64,000 nucleotides of DNA, taken from the NCBI RefSeq assembly GCF_009495745.1, contig NZ_WIDQ01000006.1, positions 186,001 to 250,000 on the forward strand, in the 5' to 3' direction. Positions 16,507 to 25,141 of this stretch are shown here, in pieces (positions within the stretch are counted from its first letter, which is position 1; the number at the start of each line of letters is the position of its first letter). Both the position numbers and the translations under genes were made by a program. This stretch comes from Niveispirillum sp. SYP-B3756 (lineage in GTDB: Bacteria; Pseudomonadota; Alphaproteobacteria; Azospirillales; Azospirillaceae). A model generated the notes under the pieces. That model was given only the letters and a program-made list of their open reading frames with translations, had not been told where the DNA came from and searched no databases.

Positions 16507-19500
16507 TCAGGGGGTGATGGTCACCGTCACGCTGGTCGGCTGCAGGTTCCAGCCGCGCAGGGCGATGGACGGTGTCCCTTTGGCGGTTTCGGCGGGATAG
16601 GTCACCTCCACATCCCGGCTTTCACCCGCCAGCAGGGAGAGATAATTCTCGCTGATATAGGCGGGCAGGATGCGGCTGCCATCCGGGTTCAACGGCGTCA
16701 GCTTCGTCAGGATGGCGGGGACGGAAGTGCTGTTGGTCAGCCGCAGGCGCAGCTTCACCTCGCCCCCCTGTTTCTGGCCGCTGCCACTGACGGAAACGGC
16801 GGCAGCGGGCAGGCTGTTCAGCTTCTGGTTTGCCGCCGCATCCTTGGCCACCCAATAGAAATTGCGCGACAGCACGGCGCCGGCCTTGTCCGCCAGTTCC
16901 AGCGTCACCAGCACCAGCCCCTGGGCCTCCAGGTGCGGGGCCAGATCCAGCCCGAACGGGTGGGAAACGCTGCCCGCCGGCGCATCCAGCGCCTGACGTT
17001 TTTCCGCCAGCGGCTGGTTGGCCAGGGTCCAGACCTTGGCCGTGACAGTCAACCCCGCCAGGGCTTGGCGGCTATTATTGATGACGCTGATGCCATGGTC
17101 AGGCAGGTTCATCTGCACATGCACCGGCTCCGCCGCCTTCTGCATCCCATAGAAGGCGCCATGGGTATCGTAATCATGGCTTAAAATCTGCCACATGGTG
17201 CTGGGCCAGGCTGGCTGGGTCATCCACAGCATCCGGCCGGAATTCTTGCGCCAAAGCTGGGCATTCATGCCTTCAAAGATGGCGCGATAGCCTTCGTAAT
17301 TCAGCATCTGCGCCTTGCGGTCAAAATCCTCCAGGCTGCTGGCGGGACCGAACTTGCTGGCGATGGCGTCCATGAAGCTTTTCACATCGCCATTACCGCT
17401 CTGGTGCCAGTCATGATAGGCCCAGTTGTCGCTGATCGGCCATTGCTCGCTGGCCGGCACGGCCGCCTTGAACGCCTCCGCCGTGGGGAAAGAGGGAGTG
17501 CCGACCTCCACCGAGAAGCCCTGGGCATGGTCGGTGAAATAGCTTTCCGGCTCGCGGTAATTATAGGGGCCGGAGCCGGCCAGATTGATCCGGTTCGAGG
17601 AGCCCATATAGTGCCGCGTGCCATCCTCGGCCTGCAGCATATCGTCCAGCGCCTCATTCAGCACCGGCTGGGGCACGCCCTCATTGCGGCCGAACCAGAG
17701 CACGATGGACGGATGGTTGCGGTAGCGGCGCACGGTGTCGGCCGCATTAGCCATGAAGAGCGGCACATCCTGCGGCTCCAACTGATAATCCTGGGTGGAG
17801 GCCCAGAAATCATTCAGCACCATCAGCCCATATTCATCGGCCAGTTCGAAGAATTCCTCCTCCGTATTCTGGCCGACCCAATTGCGGATGACATTGACAT
17901 GGGCATCACGGTGCAGCCGGAAATAGGGCTCCAGCCGCTTCTTGTCGATGCGCTTGCGCCAATCCTCCGTGCCCCAATTGCCGCCCTTGGCGGCAATGCG
18001 CACGCCATTGACCTTGATCACCAGATGCGGCGACAGTTCCGCCGCCTCCACCGGCTTCACGGCGGGGGAGTTCTCCGCCCCTGGCCGCAGCGACATGGCC
18101 CAGCCATCGGGCACCTTGCGGATGCCCTCATGGCTGCTGTCGACAATGCGCTCCCCCCGCGCCTTGGCCTTGGTCAGGTCGACCTCAACCCGGCGCAGGT
18201 CACCCTTCTGGTCCATCAAGGACAGTTCGTAGGTCACCTGCCGGATACCGAAACGCACATCCTGGCTGTCCGACGCCGCCCCATTGGCGGTGACTTCCAG
18301 TTTCAGGTCATGCAACGCCGGTTCCCCATAGCCATTGGGCCACCAGAGTTTGGGGTTCTGCACCAGCAACTGGGGAAATTCCGCCGGCGTCAGGCTGATG
18401 GTGCCGGCACCCGGTTGAAGCATCGCCTGCTTGGTGACGGTAATGCCGTCGAAACGGGCCGTCACCGTCGCATTGACCGGCTGGGTGGAAAGGTTTTCGA
18501 CCGGCACATGGATATCGATGCTGGCGCGGGAATTGTCGGCATCGGGCAGGGCGGTGACCACCTGCGTATCGCCGATGCGCACATCCCCCGTGGCGATCAG
18601 CTTCACATCCTGCCACAGGCCGGTATTGCGATCACGGACCGAGGGAATCCAGTCCCAGCCTTCCGACGCCACAAAGGTCGGCCCGTCCAGGGCCTGCATC
18701 CCGCCATTTTCCCCCACACCAGACGTCAGCGACTCCTCATGCGGGATGCCAGGATGGCTGGGCGGTGATACCTTGATCGCCAGGGCGTTCTTCTGGCCCG
18801 GTTTGGCCAGCCCGGTGACATCGAAACGGCCCCGGATGAAGGCCCCCTTCATGTCACCCAGTTTGGCGCCGTTCAGCCAGACCTCTGCCTTGTAATTCAC
18901 GCCTTTCAGCAGGATTTGCAGATGTTTGCCGACCTGATCGGCCGGCACTTCAAATTCCGTGCGGTACCAGTAATCCTGTTTGTTCAGGCTTTCCGGGATG
19001 GCGAGATTGTTCAGCCCATAGTCCGGATCGGGATAGACCCCGCGATCCACCAGCGTGGTCAGCACCGTGCCGGGCACGGTGGCGACAATCCAGTTGCGGG
19101 CATCAAAGCCGGGCTGCGACAGGGTGGCACCGGGGGCCGCCACCTTGGGGGCTTCCGCCAGCCGCCAGGCACCCAGCACCCATTCACCCGCGCCATCCGG
19201 GCGCAGGGCAGGGGTTTCCACCAAAGGTTTGGCGACAGGCTTGCTGAAATCCACCGGCTGCCGGGGCCGCGTCCAGGGGTCTTGCGGGCGCAACTGGCCA
19301 TATTGCTGGCGCACCTGCACCGGCCAGCCGGGGGCACCGGATTCGAAATTGGTCAAGGCGCTGTTGGGGGACTGGGCAGCGGCAGCCTTGATATCGGCTG
19401 CTGCCAGGGCACGCGGCAGGCTGGTAAAGCCGGCCACCCGGCCGGCGAAGGACGGATTCGCCGTCCCGATGAAGGGCACCATTTTTGAACGACGCGGCGC

Positions 19501-20028
19501 CAGCGATAACAGGGGCAGGGCGGTCCCAGAGGTGGCCGTTGTTTTCACCACCTCCACCCCATCGACATAAAGCCGCGCAGTGCCATCGGCGAAGCTGGCG
19601 GCCAGGGCCACCCATTGCCCGGCCTTCAACGCCTTGCCGCCGCTGATCAGCTTGCCATCCAGCAGCAAGGCCGGCTTGCCATTCTCCAGCGCCAGGAACC
19701 GCCCTGGCGACCTGCCATCGGCGGCGGGCAGGCCGCCCACCAGCGTCACGCCCTTGTCAGCGCTGTCAATCTGTACCCAGCCTTGCAGGGTCCAGGGAGA
19801 GCCGGCAGGTATCGCCGGCCCCAAGGTCGGCTTTTCCTCCAGTACTGGTTTCGTCAACCCATCGCCACCACGGGGAAACTCTGCATCGAACGGACCGAAG
19901 CTGCCAGGACCGAAGGCACCGGTACCGCCCAGCCCCTGATGGGACTGCGCTGTGACTGAAACAGCGGTAAGCGCTGTCAATGAGGCAAAGAGAGAGGCAC
20001 GGAAAAGCCGGCTGGCGACCCTGTTCAT
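16507..20028 (-). CDS. Secreted glycoside hydrolase family 2 protein with N-terminal LamG-like domain
   Basis: The protein has about 1173 residues. A Sec signal peptide (FRASLFASLTALTAVSVTAQS) is followed by a concanavalin/LamG-like region (about 60-210, with LQGWVQIDS and GTARLYVDGVEVV). Next come the GH2 sugar-binding jelly roll (LKGVNYKAEVWLNGAKLGD), an immunoglobulin-like domain, the TIM barrel and C-terminal beta domains. In the barrel, the acid/base candidate Glu783 is in LWFGRNEG and the nucleophile candidate Glu841 is in FSVEVGTPS. The layout is closest to exo-beta-glucosaminidases and endo-beta-mannosidases. GGAAGGA is 6 bp upstream of ATG 20028, which decides the start. It probably attacks a polysaccharide in the periplasm or outside the cell. 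Confidence 0.9.
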   Translation of the reverse strand: MNRVASRLFRASLFASLTALTAVSVTAQSHQGLGGTGAFGPGSFGPFDAEFPRGGDGLTKPVLEEKPTLGPAIPAGSPWTLQGWVQIDSADKGVTLVGGLPAADGRSPGRFLALENGKPALLLDGKLISGGKALKAGQWVALAASFADGTARLYVDGVEVVKTTATSGTALPLLSLAPRRSKMVPFIGTANPSFAGRVAGFTSLPRALAAADIKAAAAQSPNSALTNFESGAPGWPVQVRQQYGQLRPQDPWTRPRQPVDFSKPVAKPLVETPALRPDGAGEWVLGAWRLAEAPKVAAPGATLSQPGFDARNWIVATVPGTVLTTLVDRGVYPDPDYGLNNLAIPESLNKQDYWYRTEFEVPADQVGKHLQILLKGVNYKAEVWLNGAKLGDMKGAFIRGRFDVTGLAKPGQKNALAIKVSPPSHPGIPHEESLTSGVGENGGMQALDGPTFVASEGWDWIPSVRDRNTGLWQDVKLIATGDVRIGDTQVVTALPDADNSRASIDIHVPVENLSTQPVNATVTARFDGITVTKQAMLQPGAGTISLTPAEFPQLLVQNPKLWWPNGYGEPALHDLKLEVTANGAASDSQDVRFGIRQVTYELSLMDQKGDLRRVEVDLTKAKARGERIVDSSHEGIRKVPDGWAMSLRPGAENSPAVKPVEAAELSPHLVIKVNGVRIAAKGGNWGTEDWRKRIDKKRLEPYFRLHRDAHVNVIRNWVGQNTEEEFFELADEYGLMVLNDFWASTQDYQLEPQDVPLFMANAADTVRRYRNHPSIVLWFGRNEGVPQPVLNEALDDMLQAEDGTRHYMGSSNRINLAGSGPYNYREPESYFTDHAQGFSVEVGTPSFPTAEAFKAAVPASEQWPISDNWAYHDWHQSGNGDVKSFMDAIASKFGPASSLEDFDRKAQMLNYEGYRAIFEGMNAQLWRKNSGRMLWMTQPAWPSTMWQILSHDYDTHGAFYGMQKAAEPVHVQMNLPDHGISVINNSRQALAGLTVTAKVWTLANQPLAEKRQALDAPAGSVSHPFGLDLAPHLEAQGLVLVTLELADKAGAVLSRNFYWVAKDAAANQKLNSLPAAAVSVSGSGQKQGGEVKLRLRLTNSTSVPAILTKLTPLNPDGSRILPAYISENYLSLLAGESRDVEVTYPAETAKGTPSIALRGWNLQPTSVTVTITP

Positions 20029-20280
20029 CGACGTTCCTTCCCGGAGGCGACAGCTTTGCCGGCTGTCTTTCATGTTTGCGGGGCAACTGCCTGATCCCCT
20101 CTTTATCGGGAAATTTTGTGACAGGAACCATCACCGGGTCAATAAATAAAACGTCTTTCCGAAATGGGATGTGCAATCGGCCTCGGTTTTTTCTGCGCAT
20201 AGAATAGGCAGTTGCCTGCACCTGCTGCTGAAATGCACGGCGTTTTGCCTTCCGTTGCACGGGAATGCAGCTTTTTTCGG

Positions 20281-20296
20281 TTGGCACGCCCCTTGC
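20281..20296 (+). promoter_or_regulatory. Sigma-54 (RpoN) -24/-12 promoter of the guanidine operon
   Basis: TTGGCACGCCCCTTGC matches the sigma-54 consensus TGGCAC-N5-TTGC, with GG at 20283-20284 and GC at 20295-20296, exactly 10 bp apart. A start of transcription near 20307 would place the riboswitch at the very 5' end of the RNA. RpoN with NtrC commonly drives nitrogen-scavenging genes, which fits guanidine use. An NtrC site upstream is not certain; TGCAC-containing repeats near 20240-20275 are weak candidates. Confidence 0.82.
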
Positions 20297-20310
20297 GTGG
20301 TAAGTCACGA

Positions 20311-20430
20311 ATGGTGGCTAGGGTTCCGGTCCCTGATGAAAGGGATGTCTGGTCCGAGAGCTGCCGCCCGATTCCGCCTGTACCGCAGGCCCGGTCGGGT
20401 ACACGGCGGGACAAAAGCCCGGGAGATCGA
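20311..20430 (+). promoter_or_regulatory. Guanidine-I (ykkC) riboswitch aptamer
   Basis: The sequence has the class hallmarks in order: CTAGGGTTCCG (20319-20329), hairpin CCCTGATGAAAGGG, TCTGGTCCGAGAG (20348-20360), then ACACGGCGGGACAAAAGCCC (20401-20420) followed by GGGAGA. The motifs agree with the published ykkC consensus for guanidinium sensors. It lies between a sigma-54 promoter and the first gene of a guanidine-degradation operon, the expected genomic setting. Binding of guanidinium should raise expression. This RNA identification is one of the surest in the window. Confidence 0.93.
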
Positions 20431-20501
20431 GGAGGGTTGGCTATAACCTCCATTCGGTCTCGCCAACCCCCCAGAGATGGTTTGAAACCAGAAGGGGTTG
20501 G
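20431..20501 (+). promoter_or_regulatory. Expression platform: alternative hairpins controlling the Shine-Dalgarno
   Basis: CCAACCCC (20463-20470) can pair with GGGGTTGG (20494-20501), which contains the Shine-Dalgarno of the first gene; a small TGGTTT/AAACCA hairpin nests inside. Alternatively GGGTTGGC (20434-20441), right at the aptamer edge, can pair with GCCAACCC (20462-20469) and free the ribosome site. The two structures exclude each other. There is no T-run, so control is probably translational. Confidence 0.65.
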
Positions 20502-21590
20502 ATGATGACGACGCGCCGCTTCCTTGCAAAGATCACCGCCGGTTTTGTTGCCGCCACCATGTTGGCGGGCAGTTTCACCCTGCCGGCGATGGCCGCGCCA
20601 AAGAAGGAATTCAAGCTCGCCTGGTCGATTTATGTGGGCTGGATGCCGTGGCAGTACGCTGCCGAACAGGGCATCGTGAAGAAATGGGCCGATAAATACG
20701 GCATCAAGATCGATGTCGTGCAGTTCAATGATTATGTGGAAAGCGTCAACCAATATACCGCCGGCGCCTTTGATGCGGTGACCGTCACCAATATGGATGC
20801 TTTGTCCATCCCCGCTGCCGGTGGTGTGGACAGCACCGCCGTGATCGTCGGTGATTTCTCCAACGGCAATGATGCCGTGATGCTGAAGGGCAAGGACAAG
20901 CTGGCCGATATCAAGGGCCAGAAGGTCAATCTGGTTGAATTCTCCGTCTCCCACTATCTGCTGGCCCGCGCGCTGGAAAGCGTGAAAATGACGGAGGCCA
21001 AGGATATCAAGGTGGTTTCCACCTCCGACGCCGATCTGGTGGCCGCCTGGTCCACCCCGGACGTGACGGCGGTTGTCACCTGGAACCCGCTGGTGGCGGA
21101 AATCCTGAAATCCCCGGACGCCAAGAAGGTGTTCGACAGCAGCCAGATTCCGGGGGAGATCATCGATCTGGCCGTGGCCAACAGCGCGGTGCTGAAGGAC
21201 AACCCCAATTTCGGCAAGGCGCTCGCCGGCATCTGGTATGAAACCATGGCCCTGATGTCCGCCAAGGATGCGGCCGGCACGGCCGCCCGTACTGCCATGG
21301 GCAAGGCATCGGGCACCGATCTGGCGGGATATGAGGCGCAATTGGCCGCCACCCGCATGTTCTATAAGGCCGATGAGGCGCTGGCCTTTGTTCGCGGGCC
21401 GGAGCCCAAGGCAACGATGAAAAAGGTGGCCGGCTTCCTGTTCGATCACGGCCTGCTGGGCAATGGCGCACCGTCGGCAGAGGCGGTGGGTATCGCCTTC
21501 CCCGATGGCAGCACCTATGGCGACGCCAAGAACGTGAAGTTCCGCTTCACCGACAGCTTCATGGCCGCTGCGGCGGAAGGGAAGCTGTAA
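20502..21590 (+). CDS. ABC transporter substrate-binding protein of the guanidine operon
   Basis: This 362-residue periplasmic binding protein is of the NitT/TauT type annotated as 'putative urea ABC transporter' in urea-carboxylase clusters. The signal peptide MTTRRFLAKITAGFVAATML carries a twin-arginine pattern and ends near PAMAA. The mature start KKEFKLAWSIYVGWMPWQYA is typical. ATG 20502 and ATG 20505 are adjacent; GAAGGGG is 4 or 7 bp upstream, so 20505 has the better spacing. Guanidinium or a substituted guanidine is the likely ligand from context, since this gene directly follows the riboswitch. Ligand identity is inferred. Confidence 0.9.
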   Translation: MMTTRRFLAKITAGFVAATMLAGSFTLPAMAAPKKEFKLAWSIYVGWMPWQYAAEQGIVKKWADKYGIKIDVVQFNDYVESVNQYTAGAFDAVTVTNMDALSIPAAGGVDSTAVIVGDFSNGNDAVMLKGKDKLADIKGQKVNLVEFSVSHYLLARALESVKMTEAKDIKVVSTSDADLVAAWSTPDVTAVVTWNPLVAEILKSPDAKKVFDSSQIPGEIIDLAVANSAVLKDNPNFGKALAGIWYETMALMSAKDAAGTAARTAMGKASGTDLAGYEAQLAATRMFYKADEALAFVRGPEPKATMKKVAGFLFDHGLLGNGAPSAEAVGIAFPDGSTYGDAKNVKFRFTDSFMAAAAEGKL

Positions 21591-21614
21591 GGAGAGCCTG
21601 CCGTTTTTTACTAA

Positions 21615-21698
21615 CCGTCACCCCGGCGAAGGCCGGGGTCCAGGTTCGTAGGGCAAGGCGCTTGTAATGCTGGACCCCGGCCTTCGCCGGGGTGACGG
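21615..21698. repeat. 85-bp palindromic repeat, copy 1
   Basis: Arms of 28 bp, starting CCGTCACCCCGGCGAAGG and ending in its exact complement, flank a middle that starts GGTTCGTAGGGCAAGGCGC. It lies between the binding-protein and permease genes of the operon. Confidence 0.9.
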
Positions 21699-21796
21699 AA
21701 GAGTGAGCGGCAATGGCAGAATCCTTCCTCATCGGAACGATCCCGAAACTGCCCATTCAATCGACAGACGCAACTTCCCCCCAAGGAACCACCCCC

Positions 21797-22618
21797 ATGC
21801 GATTGATCAATCGCCGGCCGGACCGGTCCTTATGGCTGATCCTGGCGGTGCTGCCCTTTCTGGCGGTGCTGATCGCCTATGCCGCCGGTTCTGCCATCCG
21901 CTTGGCGGAAAACCCGGCGGACAAGCTGTTGCCGGGGCTGACCGCCTTTGCCGACGCCATCGACCGCATGGCGCTGGAACCCGACAAGCGCACCGGGGAT
22001 ATCCTGCTCTGGGTGGATACCGGCACCAGCCTGACAAGGCTGGTGGCAGGGGTGACGATTGCGGCGGCTGGCGGGTTGCTGGTGGGGATGCTGGCGGGCC
22101 TGTTACCCCTGGCCCGCGCGGCACTGTCGCCCTTTGTCACCGTGGTTTCCATGGTGCCGCCGCTGGCCGTGCTGCCCATTCTGTTCATCGTGGTCGGTCT
22201 GGGGGAGGCATCGAAGATCACCTTGATCGTCATCGGCGTGATGCCCGGTCTGATCCGCGACCTGATGCTGAAGATCGACGATCTGCCGCGCCAGCAACTG
22301 ATCAAGGCGCAGACGCTGGGGGCCAATAGCTGGACGATTGCCATTCGCGTGGTGCTGCCGCAAATCCTGCCGCGCTTGATGGACAGTATCCGCCTCAATC
22401 TCGGCCCCGCCTGGCTGTTCCTGATTTCGGCGGAGGCGATTGCCAGTGAAAGCGGGCTTGGCTATCGCATCTTTCTGGTTCGCCGCTATCTGGCGATGGA
22501 TGTCATCCTGCCTTATGTCGCCTGGATCACGCTGCTCTGCTTCCTGATGGATTGGGGCCTGCGGGCCGCTCAATCACGCGCCTTCCCCTGGTTTGATCGT
22601 GCGAGGACCGGCCAATGA
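21797..22618 (+). CDS. ABC transporter permease of the guanidine operon
   Basis: The 273-residue protein is a BPD-type permease. The first membrane helix is LWLILAVLPFLAVLIAYAAG, and several more follow, including the SMVPPLAVLPILFIVVGLGEASKI stretch (residues ~115-138). The EAA-like coupling loop is QTLGANSWTIAIRVVLPQILPRLM (residues ~172-195). AAGGAA lies 8 bp upstream of ATG 21797. A longer in-frame start at 21713 has no ribosome site and overlaps no conserved sequence. The last codons overlap the ATPase start (ATGA), indicating translational coupling. It would form the inner-membrane pore for the substrate carried by the preceding binding protein. Confidence 0.9.
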   Translation: MRLINRRPDRSLWLILAVLPFLAVLIAYAAGSAIRLAENPADKLLPGLTAFADAIDRMALEPDKRTGDILLWVDTGTSLTRLVAGVTIAAAGGLLVGMLAGLLPLARAALSPFVTVVSMVPPLAVLPILFIVVGLGEASKITLIVIGVMPGLIRDLMLKIDDLPRQQLIKAQTLGANSWTIAIRVVLPQILPRLMDSIRLNLGPAWLFLISAEAIASESGLGYRIFLVRRYLAMDVILPYVAWITLLCFLMDWGLRAAQSRAFPWFDRARTGQ

Positions 22619-23448
22619 CCGCGATCAGCGTCAAGAATGTCTGGAAGGAATATGGGGAACAGGTGGTGCTGGAACGCATCAATCTGGAAATCGCCCCGCG
22701 TTCCTTTGTGGCCCTGGTCGGCCCTTCCGGCTGTGGCAAAACCACCTTCCTGCGCATGTTGCTGTCCGAGGAACTGCCGACGCGCGGCGAGATCACTATT
22801 GATGGTGTGCTCCTGTCGCCGGAGCCGGGGCCCGATCGCGGGGTGGTGTTTCAGCGTTATTCCGTGTTCCCGCACCTGACGGTGCTGGGCAATGTGATGC
22901 TGGGGGCGGAACTGCGCGGCAGCCGGCTGCTGGGCCGGCTGTTCGGGGACGCCCGCCGACAGGCCCGCGATGATGCGGCGGCACTGCTGGATGCGGTGGG
23001 CCTGTCGCACGCGCTGGATAAATATCCCGCCCAGCTTTCCGGCGGGATGCAACAGCGCCTGGCCCTGGCCCAGGCGCTGATCGCCCGGCCCAAGGTGCTG
23101 TTGCTGGATGAACCTTTCGGCGCGCTGGACCCCGGCATTCGCGCCGATGTGCACAAACTGATGCGCCAATTATGGCACCAGCACCCGATGAGCGTGGTGA
23201 TGGTGACGCATGATCTGTCGGAAGCCTTCCATCTGGCCACCCGCGTCATCGCCTTTGACCGCACGCGCACCCTTCCGGAAGAACGGCTGCGCTATGGCGC
23301 GTGCATCACCAACGATATCGATGTCTGGCCGAAACGGGTGGCCGGACAGCCTGATTTCGGGCGCGACCCCGCCCATCTGCCCCGCCGGGACGACCCGGCG
23401 CTTGACCTTGGGCACCCAGACCGGGACGACCCGGCCGACGCTGCGTGA
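22615..23448 (+). CDS. ABC transporter ATP-binding protein of the guanidine operon
   Basis: The 277-residue ATPase has Walker A GPSGCGKTT, the Q-loop at VVFQRYSVFPHLTVLGNVM, signature LSGGMQQRLALAQAL and Walker B VLLLDEPFGALDP, with the switch His in VTHDLSEA. A C-terminal extension of about 50 residues rich in Arg, Asp and Pro goes beyond the minimal NitT/TauT ATPase. The start overlaps the permease stop by 4 bp. It energises uptake through the adjacent permease. Confidence 0.93.
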   Translation: MTAISVKNVWKEYGEQVVLERINLEIAPRSFVALVGPSGCGKTTFLRMLLSEELPTRGEITIDGVLLSPEPGPDRGVVFQRYSVFPHLTVLGNVMLGAELRGSRLLGRLFGDARRQARDDAAALLDAVGLSHALDKYPAQLSGGMQQRLALAQALIARPKVLLLDEPFGALDPGIRADVHKLMRQLWHQHPMSVVMVTHDLSEAFHLATRVIAFDRTRTLPEERLRYGACITNDIDVWPKRVAGQPDFGRDPAHLPRRDDPALDLGHPDRDDPADAA

Positions 23449-23459
23449 GGAGTGTGGAA

Positions 23460-24275
23460 ATGCCACGCCAGACCCAAGCACAGATCGCCGCCAACCGGGC
23501 GCGTTATCTGGAACTGAAACAGGCAGCCCAGGGGGCGGCCCCCCTGGTGCTGCCCCCGCCCACGGCGCGTGATGCCGCCCCCATCGCCGATGCTGCCGTG
23601 CTGTTGCGCGAACAGGTGCCCGGCGGCTGGTACTGGACCGGGGTGATCCGCCGGGGGCAGGTGCTGCGCATCCTGAACAGCCAGGGCACGCCGGGTGTCA
23701 GCCTGCTGGCCTGGAATAAGGCCGACCCGTCGGAACGGTTCAACCATGCCGACACGATCAAGATTCAATGGACCGCCGCCCTGCGCAAAGGCCGCGTGCT
23801 GTTCTCCGACATGGGCCGCGTGCTGCTCTCCATCGTGGAGGATACCAGCGGTCGGCATGACACGGTGATCGGTGGCTCCACCCCGGCCAGCGTCGCCCGG
23901 CTTTATGGCCCCGATAGCGGGGTGCGCAATGCGCGCGACAATTTCATTCTGGCTGCCGGCAAGCATGGGCTGGGGCTGGCCGATATTCCGCCCTGCATCG
24001 GCTTCTTTGCCCCGGTGTCGGTGCAAGCTGATGGCGGTTTTGCCTGGGATAGCGCTGGCGTGGTGCCGGGTGATTTCGTCGATCTGCGGGCGGAGATGGA
24101 TTTGATTATCGCCGTTTCCAACACGCCCCATCCGCTGGCCCCGGCTGTTGAACCGCTGCCGATTGATCTGGTGATCCACCAGGGGGCGGCACCGGCTGCC
24201 GACGATCTGTGCCGCACCGCCACGGCAGAGGCCGTGCGCGGGTTTGACAATACCGACCGCTATCTGTCGGCCTGA
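23460..24275 (+). CDS. Urea carboxylase-associated family protein (DUF1989), probable carboxyguanidine deaminase subunit
   Basis: The 271-residue protein has the DUF1989 core: RRGQVLRILNSQGTPGVSLLAWN, a DTSGRHDTVIGG stretch where the sister protein has metal-type Cys residues, and a C-terminal EMDLIIAVSNTPHPLAP. It corresponds to the longer urea-carboxylase-associated protein 2. Published work on guanidine assimilation assigns the two DUF1989 proteins to a heteromeric deaminase that turns carboxyguanidine into allophanate. GAGGAG is upstream of ATG 23460, 11 bp after the ATPase gene. The Cys residues seen in its partner are replaced here, suggesting one catalytic and one structural subunit. 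Confidence 0.87.
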   Translation: MPRQTQAQIAANRARYLELKQAAQGAAPLVLPPPTARDAAPIADAAVLLREQVPGGWYWTGVIRRGQVLRILNSQGTPGVSLLAWNKADPSERFNHADTIKIQWTAALRKGRVLFSDMGRVLLSIVEDTSGRHDTVIGGSTPASVARLYGPDSGVRNARDNFILAAGKHGLGLADIPPCIGFFAPVSVQADGGFAWDSAGVVPGDFVDLRAEMDLIIAVSNTPHPLAPAVEPLPIDLVIHQGAAPAADDLCRTATAEAVRGFDNTDRYLSA

Positions 24276-24292
24276 AAGGGGGAGGCACCATC

Positions 24293-24940
24293 ATGACCAG
24301 CAGCTTTACGCCCGTGCTTTCCCCCCGCGACCCGGCCAACGCTATTTTCCGCGAAACCGTGCCGGCGACATATCCCTGGTCGGGTTTTGTGAAAAAGGGC
24401 CAGGTGATCCGGATTGTTGACAGCGAGGGCTGTCAGGCGGTGGATACATTGTTCTACAGCACCGCCGACCATACCGAACGTTACAGCGCCCAGGATACGG
24501 TGCTGGCCCAGGGCACGCCCTATATCGGGCCGGGATCGGTGCTTTATTCCAATCGCGGTCAGGTGATGGCCGAACTGGTGGCTGATACCTGCGGCCAGCA
24601 CGATACATCCGCCGGGGCCTGTTCTTGTGAAAGCAATACGGTCCGCTTTGGCCAACACACCCGTTACATGCACGCTTGTCGGGAAAATTTCCTGATCGCC
24701 GTGTCGCGCCATGGCATGACCAAGCGGGACATTGTACCCAACATCAATTTCTTCATGAATGTGCCGTTCGATACTGAAGGCGGCTTGGCTATTGCCGATG
24801 GCGTGTCGGCACCGGGGGCCTATGTGGAACTGGTGGCGCGGATGGATTTGCTGTGCGTCATTTCCAACTGCCCGCAGGTGAACAACCCATGCAACGCGTT
24901 TGACCCGACACCGATTGAGATTTTGGTTTGGGAGGGGTGA
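24293..24940 (+). CDS. Urea carboxylase-associated family protein (DUF1989), second subunit of probable carboxyguanidine deaminase
   Basis: The 215-residue protein is the shorter DUF1989 member. It keeps KKGQVIRIVDSEGCQAVDTL and a Cys/His-rich stretch, DTCGQHDTSAGACSCESN, likely to hold zinc. Then come RENFLIAVSRHGM and VISNCPQVNNPCN. This pattern suggests it is the catalytic half of the deaminase that converts carboxyguanidine to allophanate plus ammonia. GGGGGAGG lies upstream of the ATG. The gap to the carboxylase gene holds palindromic repeat copy 2. Confidence 0.88.
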   Translation: MTSSFTPVLSPRDPANAIFRETVPATYPWSGFVKKGQVIRIVDSEGCQAVDTLFYSTADHTERYSAQDTVLAQGTPYIGPGSVLYSNRGQVMAELVADTCGQHDTSAGACSCESNTVRFGQHTRYMHACRENFLIAVSRHGMTKRDIVPNINFFMNVPFDTEGGLAIADGVSAPGAYVELVARMDLLCVISNCPQVNNPCNAFDPTPIEILVWEG

Positions 24941-24968
24941 GGGGGCGAAAGGCCAAAGCCTTCTTGTC

Positions 24969-25055
24969 CCCGTCATCCCGGCGAAGGCCGGGATCCAGGT
25001 TCGTAGAGCAATGCGCTCGTGGCCTCTGGACCCCGGCCTTCGCCGGGGTGACGGG
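24969..25055. repeat. 85-bp palindromic repeat, copy 2
   Basis: It begins CCCGTCATCCCGGCGAAGG and ends CCGGGGTGACGGG, with the central GGTTCGTAGAGCAATGCGC. The arms have at least one mismatch (GGGATCC opposite GGACCCC). It lies between the DUF1989 gene and the carboxylase gene. Confidence 0.9.
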
Positions 25056-25141
25056 TGAGAGAGAGCGGACGGCAGCCCCAAGACGGCATGGGAATGACCC
25101 AACGCCATCCCTCCCCCCATCCCCCAAAGGAATCCCCCCCC

